Positions 43,577-51,210 of a DNA stretch of 64,000 nt are shown piece after piece. The stretch is from Novosphingobium sp. Fuku2-ISO-50. Lineage in GTDB: Bacteria; Pseudomonadota; Alphaproteobacteria; Sphingomonadales; Sphingomonadaceae. The stretch lies in assembly GCF_001519055.1 (NCBI RefSeq), contig NZ_KQ954303.1:1-64000 (forward strand), in the 5' to 3' direction. How positions within the stretch are numbered: position 1 is the stretch's first letter; the number at the start of each line of letters is the position of its first letter. The notes beneath the pieces were generated by a model. The model did no database searches. It saw nothing but the letters and a program-made list of their open reading frames with translations, and was not told the DNA's origin. The position numbers and the translations under genes are program-made.

Positions 43577-43998
43577 GACGTTTTCATCCTCATCGTATCA
43601 AGGGTTAGCTGTTTTGCGGTCTGCAAGGCTTCGACCACGTTCTGGTATTGCCGGGATGCCTCGGTCATCTCGATCATCTCGGCGTTTTCATCGACGCCCG
43701 AACTCCAGACATCGCCGTTGGCGTCGGCCAGCGGATTGTCCGGATCGTGGAGCTGCACCGGGCTTGCGCCGGACTGGTAAACGCCCTGGACTTTGACCGA
43801 GGCGATGCCGGTGGTCTTGTCGAGCACGGTGGCAAAGACGGGGCGCAGCGCGCGATAGGCGCCTTGCGCGCTGCTCGCGACAGTGCCCGCATTGGCGAGG
43901 TTCGATGCCGCCGCGTTCATCCGCACCAGTTGCGCCGACATCGCGCGCGCCGAAGCGTCGAACAGCGTCATCGGGCCCTGGGAATTGCTTGAAGACAT
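43573..43998 (-). CDS. flgC: FlgC proximal rod protein
   Basis: The 141-residue protein has the rod protein start (LFDASARAMSAQLVRMNAAASNLANAGTV), YRALRPVFATV in the middle and the end IEMTEASRQYQNVVEALQTAKQLTLDTMRM. It lies 4 bp after flgB. Confidence 0.95.
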   Translation of the reverse strand: MSSSNSQGPMTLFDASARAMSAQLVRMNAAASNLANAGTVASSAQGAYRALRPVFATVLDKTTGIASVKVQGVYQSGASPVQLHDPDNPLADANGDVWSSGVDENAEMIEMTEASRQYQNVVEALQTAKQLTLDTMRMKTS

Positions 43999-44002
43999 CG
44001 GC

Positions 44003-44374
44003 TTATTCCCCCTTCAACGCGCGGTTGACGGTATTGACCCGGTCCTGAAGCATGTTGAGCGTCGCTTCATAGCCGATCGCATTTTCGGCAAAGGCGGTCT
44101 GCTCGGTCGACATCTCGACCGTGTTGCCGTCGAGCGCGGGCATGACCGGCACGCGGTACTGCGTGGCAGAGCCGATCGCCTGGGTCACGCTGGCGCCCTG
44201 GGTCATCGCTTTCAACGCGCCGGAAAAATCGATGTCGCGCGCCTTGTAGCCGGGGGTCGCGGCATTGGCGATGTTGGAGGTCAAGACCCCCAGCCGCTGC
44301 GCGCGCAGTTCCAGCGCCATGCCGTGAATGCCGAACAGGCTGTCGCCCATGATGGTCTCGCTGCTCCCTTGCAT
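44003..44374 (-). CDS. flgB: FlgB proximal rod protein
   Basis: The 123-residue protein has LFGIHGMALELRAQRLGVLTSNIANAATPGYKARDIDF at the start and NAIGYEATLNMLQDRVNTVNRALKGE at the end. It is first in the leftward flg operon, with a sigma-54 promoter 39 bp upstream. An in-frame ATG at 44350 follows a better ribosome site (GGGAG) and is a possible start. Confidence 0.93.
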   Translation of the reverse strand: MQGSSETIMGDSLFGIHGMALELRAQRLGVLTSNIANAATPGYKARDIDFSGALKAMTQGASVTQAIGSATQYRVPVMPALDGNTVEMSTEQTAFAENAIGYEATLNMLQDRVNTVNRALKGE

Positions 44375-44412
44375 GAAGTGACCCGCGCAAAAATTGCGTG
44401 CGATCAGGGTTC

Positions 44413-44429
44413 AGCAAGGCGCGTGCCAA
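44413..44429 (-). promoter_or_regulatory. Sigma-54 promoter of the flgB operon
   Basis: On the minus strand the site reads TTGGCACG-N4-TTGCT, a full match to the sigma-54 consensus with GG and GC at the required 10-bp separation. The expected transcription start is about 12-13 bp further on, giving a leader of roughly 25 bases to flgB. It probably drives flgB to motB. Confidence 0.9.
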
Positions 44430-44493
44430 ATTGCGAAATTGGTTCCGAATGGCGGTGCTGCAGGGGCTTGGGCGGGGGCTGGCGGGGGTCAGG

Positions 44494-44531
44494 CGGCAAA
44501 TCGCTGCCGTCTTGCCGGGCGCGGACGGCAA
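44494..44531. promoter_or_regulatory. Palindromes upstream of the flgB sigma-54 promoter
   Basis: CGGCA-N6-TGCCG at 44494-44509 is followed by TTGCCG-N8-CGGCAA at 44512-44531. The first has exactly the arms and spacing of the palindromes at both flagellin genes. The pair lies 65-100 bp upstream of the sigma-54 promoter, where enhancer sites for AAA+ activators usually lie. I infer binding by the FlbD-like protein. Confidence 0.55.
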
Positions 44532-44724
44532 AGTTCTGCAAAACGAGGCAAATGCGGTGGCGGGGGCTGAAATCCGGCGCGCCGCCGCCGTCCTGTGGGA
44601 TGCGCGGAACGGCCCGATGTCCCCACCCCCCGGACCGGGCCGCTCCGCGCATCCCGTTTTCAGGCCGGCACTCTTTTTCAGGCCGGGCTTTTGGCCATCA
44701 CCACCAGACAGGACCCGCGCGCGC

Positions 44725-45375
44725 ATGGAGCTTGTCCACCTGTTCGATCCCGTTCCCGCCGCCATCGTCGTCGGCGGAACGCTGCTGGCGACGGCCTTGC
44801 GGGCCGGGCGTGTCGATGTTCGCCACACGATGCACGAAGTGTCGGGGCTGTTGCGTCGCCGGTTCGATGCGGATCAGGTGCGCCGCGATCTTGCCCCGTT
44901 GGCCAACGACATCCGCAAGGACGGTGTGTTTCGCGCCCACTTCCGGGCAACCGGCGACCCCGCGCTCGACAAGGCGATCAATGCGATGATCGAGGGGCAG
45001 TCGGCCTCTGTGCTGATGATGCACCATGCCGTCGCGCGCAAGAAGCGCCTGGCACGCGCGCAGCGTGCCGCAGTTACGCTGGCCCAGGCCGCCGACCTTG
45101 CGCCGGTGTTCGGCCTTGCCGGAACGCTGATCTCGCTGTCGCAACTGTCGGGGCGCGGGATTGCCCGCGCCATGTTCATGAGCGCGATTTCGCAGTCCGT
45201 GCTGGCCACGCTTTATGGTCTGCTGCTTGCCAATATCCTGCTCGCCCCGCTGGCGCGGGCGATCGAGCGCCGTGCCGAGCGCGAAGAGACGGTGCGTCAG
45301 GATCTTGTCGACTGGATCGCCTCGCAATTTGCCGCAGTCGCGCCCCGGCTGCGACGCGAGCACGAAGCGGCATGA
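44725..45375 (+). CDS. MotA/TolQ/ExbB-family proton channel protein
   Basis: The 216-residue protein has three predicted membrane segments (about 11-27, 124-141 and 152-176), as in ExbB/TolQ, not MotA with four. The family core is visible in ADLAPVFGLAGTLISLSQLS and ISQSVLATLYGLLLANILLAPLARAIERRAE. A cytoplasmic region of about 95 residues separates the first two segments. The next gene overlaps by four bases and encodes an ExbD-like protein. The locus has ordinary motAB elsewhere, so this is an additional ion-channel pair. It is divergent from flgB and in line with flgA and flgM. Its role is not known. Confidence 0.78.
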   Translation: MELVHLFDPVPAAIVVGGTLLATALRAGRVDVRHTMHEVSGLLRRRFDADQVRRDLAPLANDIRKDGVFRAHFRATGDPALDKAINAMIEGQSASVLMMHHAVARKKRLARAQRAAVTLAQAADLAPVFGLAGTLISLSQLSGRGIARAMFMSAISQSVLATLYGLLLANILLAPLARAIERRAEREETVRQDLVDWIASQFAAVAPRLRREHEAA

Positions 45376-45914
45376 TCGCGCGGACCGTCAGTGTCAGTTG
45401 GCAGACGATTCTGGCCGACTTGTCGCTGATCCTGTTCATGGTCACCGCTTCGGCGCTGGCCAATTCCTCCGACGGGCCGCTTGGGCCGGATACCGACGAA
45501 GCTGGTGCGCATCCGGCGCCAGCCCGTTCCCCAGCTCCCCATCCCCCAGCTCCCCATCCCCCAGCTCCCCATCCCCCTGCGCCTCCTGTCACGCCGTCGC
45601 CTCGTGCCGAGCCGGTCGGGGTCTGGCGCGCCGAGGCCGGTGCGCCGCCCTTGCCGCAATGGTTGAACGAGGTGGCGCGCGATCCGCGGCTGCGCCTGAC
45701 GATTACCGTGCATTATGCCCCCGGCGGGCGCGAGGCTGCGCTGGCCCAGGCGCTGCGGCTTGATACGGCAGCGGGCCCGCGCGCCGCCGATGCGCGGATC
45801 ATCGTCGAACCGGGCCTGCCTGCGGGCGCCAGCGCCGTGGTCGGCTTTGACGCGGATACGCCGCCAGCGGTGGCCCCCGCAAATGGCACGCAGCTTGCTA
45901 GGCCAAGGGCATGA
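45372..45914 (+). CDS. ExbD/TolR-like partner protein with proline-rich repeats
   Basis: The 180-residue protein has one N-terminal membrane segment (about 11-30) with Asp16 in ILADLSLILFMVTASA, resembling ExbD/TolR (DVMLVLLIIFMVTA), where the Asp carries protons. Next comes a periplasmic PAPHP repeat, encoded by 15-bp tandem repeats (about 45528-45577), and a C-terminal domain of about 90 residues with LRLTITVHYAPGG. There is no OmpA peptidoglycan-binding domain, so it is not a MotB. Coupled to the preceding channel gene and overlapping flgA by four bases. Confidence 0.68.
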   Translation: MIARTVSVSWQTILADLSLILFMVTASALANSSDGPLGPDTDEAGAHPAPARSPAPHPPAPHPPAPHPPAPPVTPSPRAEPVGVWRAEAGAPPLPQWLNEVARDPRLRLTITVHYAPGGREAALAQALRLDTAAGPRAADARIIVEPGLPAGASAVVGFDADTPPAVAPANGTQLARPRA

Positions 45915-46456
45915 CCAAACGCTGTGCCCATTCGCCCCGCCTCCGCTCTCATGCGGCCCAGGCCGTGCTGTCGCTCCTTGTGGCGCTTTCGGCGCCATCG
46001 GTGCGTGCCCAGGCGATGTCTCCGGGCTTGCAGGATCCCGCCGCCATCGATCGCGCCGTCTCGGCCTTTACCGGGCAACCGATCGGCGTGCCCGGCGGCG
46101 CGGCGCGTCCTGTCGACCGCCGGCTGCGGCTGGCCGCTTGCGCGGCGCCGCTGGCGCTGTCGTGGCGCGGCGATGCCCGTGCCAGCATCCTTGTCGAATG
46201 CCCCGACGCGGGCGGGTGGCACATTTTTGTCGCGACGGCGCTCGGTGACCGGCAATCTTCTGCCGGTATCGTCATCGAGCGCGGGCAGTCGGTCACCGTG
46301 GCGCTGACAGGCGACGGATTTTCGGTCTCGCAACCGGCCGAAGCGCTTGAATCCGGGGCTGTCGGGGCCTGGATCCGGGTTCGGACCGTGGCCAAGAGCG
46401 ATCCTCTTCAGGCGCGCGTCGTGCGCCCGGGGCTGGTCGAGGTTCCCGTCGAATAA
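45911..46456 (+). CDS. flgA: FlgA P-ring assembly chaperone
   Basis: The 181-residue protein has a signal peptide (cleavage likely after SVRAQA), a short N-terminal domain with the Cys-containing segment RLRLAACAAPLALSW, and a C-terminal SAF-like domain with GIVIERGQSVTVALTGDGFSVSQPAEALESGAVGAWIRVRT. FlgA escorts FlgI during P-ring assembly. It overlaps the preceding gene. Confidence 0.88.
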   Translation: MTKRCAHSPRLRSHAAQAVLSLLVALSAPSVRAQAMSPGLQDPAAIDRAVSAFTGQPIGVPGGAARPVDRRLRLAACAAPLALSWRGDARASILVECPDAGGWHIFVATALGDRQSSAGIVIERGQSVTVALTGDGFSVSQPAEALESGAVGAWIRVRTVAKSDPLQARVVRPGLVEVPVE

Positions 46457-46465
46457 GGGGCATTG

Positions 46466-46514
46466 CGGCAAATTTTTTCCGGTCCCCTTAAAGCCCCTTC
46501 ATCCTCGCCGTTCT
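46466..46514 (+). promoter_or_regulatory. Sigma-28-type promoter of flgM with upstream palindrome
   Basis: The promoter-like element is CTTAAA (46487-46492)-N14-GCCGTTCT (46507-46514). A palindrome CGGCA-N6-TTCCG, one base off the flagellin palindrome, lies just upstream at 46466-46481. The flgM start is 31 bp after the -10 box, with an AAGGAG ribosome site. Control of flgM by the sigma factor it inhibits is usual in flagellar systems. Confidence 0.75.
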
Positions 46515-46545
46515 TGACGATGCATTCTTCGCGAAGGAGCGAACC

Positions 46546-46851
46546 ATGGCATCGTTTGAAATCGGAGCATCGCGCCCGGTTGGCGCGGTTCAGCTCAGTA
46601 CCGTGCAGCCGGCGACTCAACCTGCGGCGGCGACGGATTCCACGTCAACCACCCCCACCACCACCGCGCAGACCAGCGCTGCGGCTCAGGTTCAGACGAG
46701 CCTTACCGTCAGCGCCGGGACGGCTCCGGTCGACCAGACCAGAGTCGACCAGATTCGCAAGGCGGTTCAGAACGGAACCTATCCCGTGATTCCCACCCGA
46801 ATCAGTGACGCCATGATCGCGGCCGGCATGATGTTGCGGAAAGCGCGGTAA
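46546..46851 (+). CDS. flgM: FlgM anti-sigma-28 factor
   Basis: The 101-residue protein has a disordered Thr/Ser/Ala-rich first half and the FlgM end: VDQTRVDQIRKAVQNGTYPVIPTRISDAMIAAGM. FlgM holds FliA inactive until it is exported through the completed hook. FliA is encoded 3.6 kb downstream on the same strand. The stop overlaps flgN. Confidence 0.92.
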   Translation: MASFEIGASRPVGAVQLSTVQPATQPAAATDSTSTTPTTTAQTSAAAQVQTSLTVSAGTAPVDQTRVDQIRKAVQNGTYPVIPTRISDAMIAAGMMLRKAR

Positions 46852-47240
46852 TGGTGGTGGTAACCACATCGGGCATGCAGGCCTCAAGTGACGCGCTGAC
46901 CGGCGTGTTGTCCCCCTTCGACTTGCGCGATGTCCTGCGGCAGATGCTTGCCGTGCTGGATTCCGAGCGGCAGGCGCTTGCCGGGCTCGACATCGACGGC
47001 ATTGTCGGCTGCGCCGTGCGCAAGAATGTGCTGTGCGGTCGGCTCGAAGACACTGCCCCCGATGCGGTCGACGAGGAATGCCGCGGCTTGCTCGACGCGG
47101 CACGGCGGCTCAACGAGACAAACCGGCGCGTGCGCAACCTGATTGCGGCCAATGTCGCGACGCGGCTTGATGCGCTGACCGGCCAACCGGCGCTGTACCG
47201 GGCCAATGTCGACGCGGCGCGGGTTCGCCGCCTGCGCTGA
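46851..47240 (+). CDS. flgN: FlgN-like flagellar export chaperone
   Basis: The 129-residue, mostly helical protein lies directly after flgM with its start on the last base of that gene. The middle (LRQMLAVLDSERQALAGLDIDGIVGCAVRKNVLCGRLE) and the later LDAARRLNETNRRVRNLIAANV resemble FlgN, the chaperone of FlgK and FlgL. Similarity is weak, and position carries most of the call. Confidence 0.75.
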   Translation: MVVVTTSGMQASSDALTGVLSPFDLRDVLRQMLAVLDSERQALAGLDIDGIVGCAVRKNVLCGRLEDTAPDAVDEECRGLLDAARRLNETNRRVRNLIAANVATRLDALTGQPALYRANVDAARVRRLR

Positions 47241-47283
47241 TTGCGGCGGGCGTCCGGTCTTGGACCGGGCCGGCGGTGCCAAT

Positions 47284-47300
47284 TTGGCACGCCTCTTGCT
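47284..47300 (+). promoter_or_regulatory. Sigma-54 promoter of the lytic transglycosylase-flhA-fliA group
   Basis: TTGGCACG-N4-TTGCT, with GG and GC 10 bp apart: a full consensus match. The -24 box is also the right arm of a palindrome GTGCC-AATTT-GGCAC. The expected start is about 47311, giving a leader of roughly 37 bases to the GTG at 47348. Confidence 0.9.
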
Positions 47301-47347
47301 GAACACTGACGGAGCGGTGCGAGCCGCACTTGTCGAAAGGGTGTTCA

Positions 47348-48262
47348 GTGAGTTTGCCCGATGCTTCCGCCACTTTTCCGATCGCATCTGCGGTGCCCGT
47401 CGCACCTGTGGCGCAATCGCCGGTGCAGTCGGCGATTGCGCGCGCCGCGGCGGCGACCGGGGTCGATTTCAAATATCTGCTGGCACAGGCGAGGCTCGAA
47501 TCCGGCCTCGACCCTTCGGCCCGGGCGCGCACATCGAGCGCGCGCGGGCTCTACCAATTCACCGGGTCGACCTGGCTGCGCACGCTCGACCGGCATGGTG
47601 GCGACCTCGGGCTCGATGCCACGGGGGCGGCGCATGATCCCGCGATGCGCGCGCAATTGCTGGCGCTGCGTGGCGATCCGCAGGTTTCGGCGATGATGGC
47701 GGGCGAGCTCGCCAACGACAATCGCGGCTATCTTTATGGCGTGCTGGGCCGCGATCCCGACAATGCCGAGCTTTACCTTGCGCATTTCCTGGGCCCCGAT
47801 GCGGCCGGTCGGTTCCTTTCGGCGCTGTCTGCCGATCCGGGGCAAAGCGCGGCGGCGCTGTTGCCCAAGGCGGCTGCGGCCAATCGTTCGATCTTTTTTG
47901 CCGGCGGCGCCCCGCGCAGCGTGGGTGAAGTGATGGACTTGCTGCGCACCCGGCTCTCTGCGGCGATGGACAACCCCGGGTCGGGCGCGGCGCAGGGTCT
48001 GGATGCGGCGACCACGGACGGCGGCTTTTTGCCGCTTGCGGCAATAGCGGCAAACCCGGGCGCCGCGCAGGCTGCGCCGACCGGGGGACCGATCGCGCGC
48101 GAATTTGCTGCCGCCGCCGCCAATGCCGGGCCACCGGGCGGTGAAAGCTCGATGGCCGATACGCTGCAATCGGCCTTTGGCCTCGCTGATGCCGGAGGGG
48201 GCGATGCTGTCCCCGCGCATGTCCGCACCGCCTATGGCCGCATCCGGGCGTTGGGCCTCTAA
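47348..48262 (+). CDS. Flagellar lytic transglycosylase (SLT domain)
   Basis: The 304-residue protein has a transglycosylase SLT-type domain near its start (about 30-150), with the catalytic Glu in LAQARLESGLDPSARA and the following ARGLYQFTGSTWL. The C-terminal half is Ala/Gly/Pro-rich. No signal peptide is apparent, so it may leave by the flagellar export route. I chose GTG at 47348, preceded by GAAAGG, instead of TTG at 47330. It has its own sigma-54 promoter and runs into flhA with no gap. I infer it opens the peptidoglycan for the rod, as SltF does in Rhodobacter. Confidence 0.85.
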   Translation: MSLPDASATFPIASAVPVAPVAQSPVQSAIARAAAATGVDFKYLLAQARLESGLDPSARARTSSARGLYQFTGSTWLRTLDRHGGDLGLDATGAAHDPAMRAQLLALRGDPQVSAMMAGELANDNRGYLYGVLGRDPDNAELYLAHFLGPDAAGRFLSALSADPGQSAAALLPKAAAANRSIFFAGGAPRSVGEVMDLLRTRLSAAMDNPGSGAAQGLDAATTDGGFLPLAAIAANPGAAQAAPTGGPIAREFAAAAANAGPPGGESSMADTLQSAFGLADAGGGDAVPAHVRTAYGRIRALGL

Positions 48263-50431
48263 ATGTTTCAGCGCTTGTCCAACCTCGGCGCGCTGGCGCT
48301 GCCGGCCGGGATCCTGACGCTGATCGCGTTGATGGTCGTTCCGATCCCGGCGTTCATGCTCGATGTGTTTTTCGTGTTCAACATCGCGCTGTCGGTTGCG
48401 GTGCTGATGGCGGCGATGAATGCCGAAAAGCCGCTCGATTTCTCGTCATTCCCCTCGGTCCTGCTGTTTGCGACCTTGCTGCGCCTGTCGCTCAATGTCG
48501 CCTCGACGCGGGTCGTGCTGGTCCATGGGCACAATGGCGGCGCGGCGGCGGGGCGGGTGATCGAAAGCTTTGGCGCGTTTCTCATCGGCGGCAATTTCGC
48601 GGTCGGGCTGTTCGTGTTCATGATCTTGATGATCATCAACATGGTGGTGGTCACCAAAGGCGCGGGGCGTGTGTCCGAAGTGTCCGCGCGGTTTACGCTC
48701 GATGCCTTGCCCGGCAAGCAGATGGCGATCGACGCCGATCTCGCCGCCGGGCTGATCAATGCCCAGGAAGCCAAGGCGCGCCGCCGCGATGTCGCGACCG
48801 AGGCCGATTTTTACGGTTCGATGGACGGCGCCAGCAAGTTCGTCAAAGGCGATGCCATCGCGGCGGTGCTGATCCTCGGGGTCAATATCATTGCCGGTTT
48901 CTGCCTCGGCATGCTCAGCCATGGGCTGACGGCGGCCGATGCGGCGCAGAAATACGTCACGCTTGCCGTGGGCGATGCGCTCGTCGCGCAAGTGCCCTCG
49001 CTGCTCTTGTCGATCGCGGCGGCGGTGATCGTGACTCGCGTCTCGGACAGCCGCAACCTTGCCGGGCAGATCGGCGGGCAGTTTTCCAGCCCTTCGACCT
49101 GGCTGCCGGTGGCGGTGATCCTGACCGCGATCGGCATGATCCCGGCGATGCCGCAGATCGTGTTTCTGCCGGCGGCGGCGATGGCCGGCTGGATCTGGTG
49201 GAATCTCAAAAAGCGCGCCGAGCGGCAGAAAGTCGCCGATGCCCCGCCGCCTGCGGCAGAGCCCGACCCGGCCCGCATCGTGCTCGAAGAAGTGTCTGAC
49301 CATACGCTCGTCACGATCGAGCTTGGCTATGGGCTGGTGCATCTGGTCGATGCCAAGCGCGGGTCGCCGCTGGTCGCGCGGATTACCGGCGTGCGCAAGC
49401 AGTTGAGCCAGGCCTGCGGCTTTATCGTGCCGCAATTCCGGGTGCGCGATTCGCTCGAACTGCCGCCCAACGATTATCGCATCCTGCTGGGCGGAGTGAC
49501 CATCGGTGGATCGACCGTGCGCTCTGATCGCATCCTGGCGATCAACGCCGGGGAAGCGAACATGAACACCGGCCTCAAGGGCGAGCCGACGACCGACCCC
49601 AGTTTCGGCTGTCCGGCGCTGTGGATCGACCCGGCCAACCGCGACACCGCGATCGCCGAAGGGTTTCTGACTGTCGATGCGGGGACGGTCATTGCCACGC
49701 ATCTCAACCAGTTGCTCGGCGAACGGCCCCAGGCGATGCTCGGCCCCGACGAAGTGCGCGCCATTCTCGAAGGCGTGCGCCAGCGTTCGGCGGGGCTGGT
49801 CGAAACGATCCATCCCAATCCGCTGTCGCTCGGCGCGATTACCCGCATCCTGCGCGCGTTGCTCGAAGACGGGGTGGGTATCGGCCATCCGCTGCCGATC
49901 CTCGCCGCGCTGGGGCAGGCGGTGCAACAGACCACCGAGCACGACCGTCTGGTCGACATCGTGCGCGCAGAGCTTGGCCCGATGATGGTCGGACGGGTGT
50001 GCAGCCCGCATGATCGCCTGCCGGTGATCACGCTCGACGCCGGGCTTGAGGCGATGATCGTGCAGGGCATGCAGGATCCGGTCACCGGCCTGCCGGTGAT
50101 CGAGCCGGACCTCGCGCGGGGGCTTGGCGATCGCATTTCCGCGATGATCACCGAGCGCGGCCCCGGCGCCATTCCCCCGGCGCTGATCGTTCAGCCGCGC
50201 GCGCGGCGCACGCTGTCGGCCGCACTGCGCTTTCGCGCGCCCGCCTGCCTCGTGCTGTCGATATCCGAATTGCCGCAGAGCCAGCCGATCGAAGTGATCG
50301 CGGTGATCGGCGGCGAAGCCACGGCCTCTCCGCCGCCGCCTCCGGCACTGACTGACCAATCCGCCCAGACCCAACGGAGCCGTCAGGGTTCCGCTTCATC
50401 AATGCCGCAACCCGAAGGACTTGCCGCATGA
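48263..50431 (+). CDS. flhA: FlhA flagellar export gate protein
   Basis: The 722-residue protein has eight membrane segments in the first 330 residues, the FHIPEP-family stretch with LLFATLLRLSLNVASTR and VTKGAGRVSEVSARFTLDALPGKQMAIDADL, and a cytoplasmic C-terminal domain (about 340-690). FlhA is the main export gate component and docking site. The tail after about 690 is Pro/Gln/Ser-rich. It starts immediately after the previous stop and overlaps fliA by four bases. Confidence 0.96.
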   Translation: MFQRLSNLGALALPAGILTLIALMVVPIPAFMLDVFFVFNIALSVAVLMAAMNAEKPLDFSSFPSVLLFATLLRLSLNVASTRVVLVHGHNGGAAAGRVIESFGAFLIGGNFAVGLFVFMILMIINMVVVTKGAGRVSEVSARFTLDALPGKQMAIDADLAAGLINAQEAKARRRDVATEADFYGSMDGASKFVKGDAIAAVLILGVNIIAGFCLGMLSHGLTAADAAQKYVTLAVGDALVAQVPSLLLSIAAAVIVTRVSDSRNLAGQIGGQFSSPSTWLPVAVILTAIGMIPAMPQIVFLPAAAMAGWIWWNLKKRAERQKVADAPPPAAEPDPARIVLEEVSDHTLVTIELGYGLVHLVDAKRGSPLVARITGVRKQLSQACGFIVPQFRVRDSLELPPNDYRILLGGVTIGGSTVRSDRILAINAGEANMNTGLKGEPTTDPSFGCPALWIDPANRDTAIAEGFLTVDAGTVIATHLNQLLGERPQAMLGPDEVRAILEGVRQRSAGLVETIHPNPLSLGAITRILRALLEDGVGIGHPLPILAALGQAVQQTTEHDRLVDIVRAELGPMMVGRVCSPHDRLPVITLDAGLEAMIVQGMQDPVTGLPVIEPDLARGLGDRISAMITERGPGAIPPALIVQPRARRTLSAALRFRAPACLVLSISELPQSQPIEVIAVIGGEATASPPPPPALTDQSAQTQRSRQGSASSMPQPEGLAA

Positions 50432-51159
50432 ATCTTCACCACCGCAGTTTTGCCGCGGCGCGCGCCTATCGTGATGATACCGCCGACCGCATCCGTCGTT
50501 TCCTGCCGATGGTGCGGCGTCTGGCCTGGCATGCCCATGGCTCGGGCCGCGCCGGGATCGAAGTCGACGATCTGATCCAGGCCGGGCTCGTCGCGCTGAC
50601 CGAATGCGCGCAAAAGCACAATGGGCAGACCGAAGACGGCTTTGCCGCTTATGCCAAGCTGCGCGTGCGCGGGGCGATGGTCGATCTCATCCGCCGCAGC
50701 GCGCCGATGTCGCGTGCCGCTTCCGACCGGCGCCGCACCTTGCGCGATCAGACCGAAAGCCTGGCCGCGCTGCTCGGGCGTCAGCCGACCGAAAGCGAAC
50801 TGGCCGAAGCGATGGGGGTAACGCTGTCGGATCTTGGCGATCTGCGCGCCGCCTCCGAACCCTTGCGCTTCGAGCCGATCGACGATGCCTATTCCGACAG
50901 CTCGATGGCCTTTGCCGACGATCGGCCCGATGCCTTTGCCCAGATCGCCGATCAGGAAACGCGCCATGTCGTGATCGATGCCATCGCCACGCTGCCCGAA
51001 CGGTTGCAGATGGTGATCCAGCTCTATTTCGCCGAGGAAATGAACCTCGCCGAAATCGCCGGTGTGCTCGAAGTCAGCGTGCCGCGCGTTCACCAGCTCA
51101 AGGCCCAGGCGCTCGACAAGCTGCGCGCGACGCTGGGCGACGGGTTCGATATTCTGTAA
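50428..51159 (+). CDS. fliA: FliA flagellar sigma factor (sigma-28)
   Basis: The 243-residue protein has sigma-70 family regions 2 (IEVDDLIQAGLVALTECA, FAAYAKLRVRGAMVDLIRR), 3 (QPTESELAEAMGVTLSDLGDL) and 4 (LPERLQMVIQLYFAEEMNLAEIAGVLEVSVPRVHQLKAQALDKL), as in FliA. It would read the late flagellar genes and be held by FlgM. The recurrent CTTAAA-N14-GCCGNTCT element in the window is the likely target. Last gene of the rightward flagellar group. Confidence 0.95.
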   Translation: MNLHHRSFAAARAYRDDTADRIRRFLPMVRRLAWHAHGSGRAGIEVDDLIQAGLVALTECAQKHNGQTEDGFAAYAKLRVRGAMVDLIRRSAPMSRAASDRRRTLRDQTESLAALLGRQPTESELAEAMGVTLSDLGDLRAASEPLRFEPIDDAYSDSSMAFADDRPDAFAQIADQETRHVVIDAIATLPERLQMVIQLYFAEEMNLAEIAGVLEVSVPRVHQLKAQALDKLRATLGDGFDIL

Positions 51160-51210
51160 CGCCCGATATTCTATAAAGCCCGCGCCCGGCGCCCAGATCA
51201 CTTTTGGGGG

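Noticed and set aside
47330..47347. TTG start for the lytic transglycosylase
   Set aside because: The GTG at 47348 has a closer ribosome site (GAAAGG) and fits the leader expected from the sigma-54 promoter.
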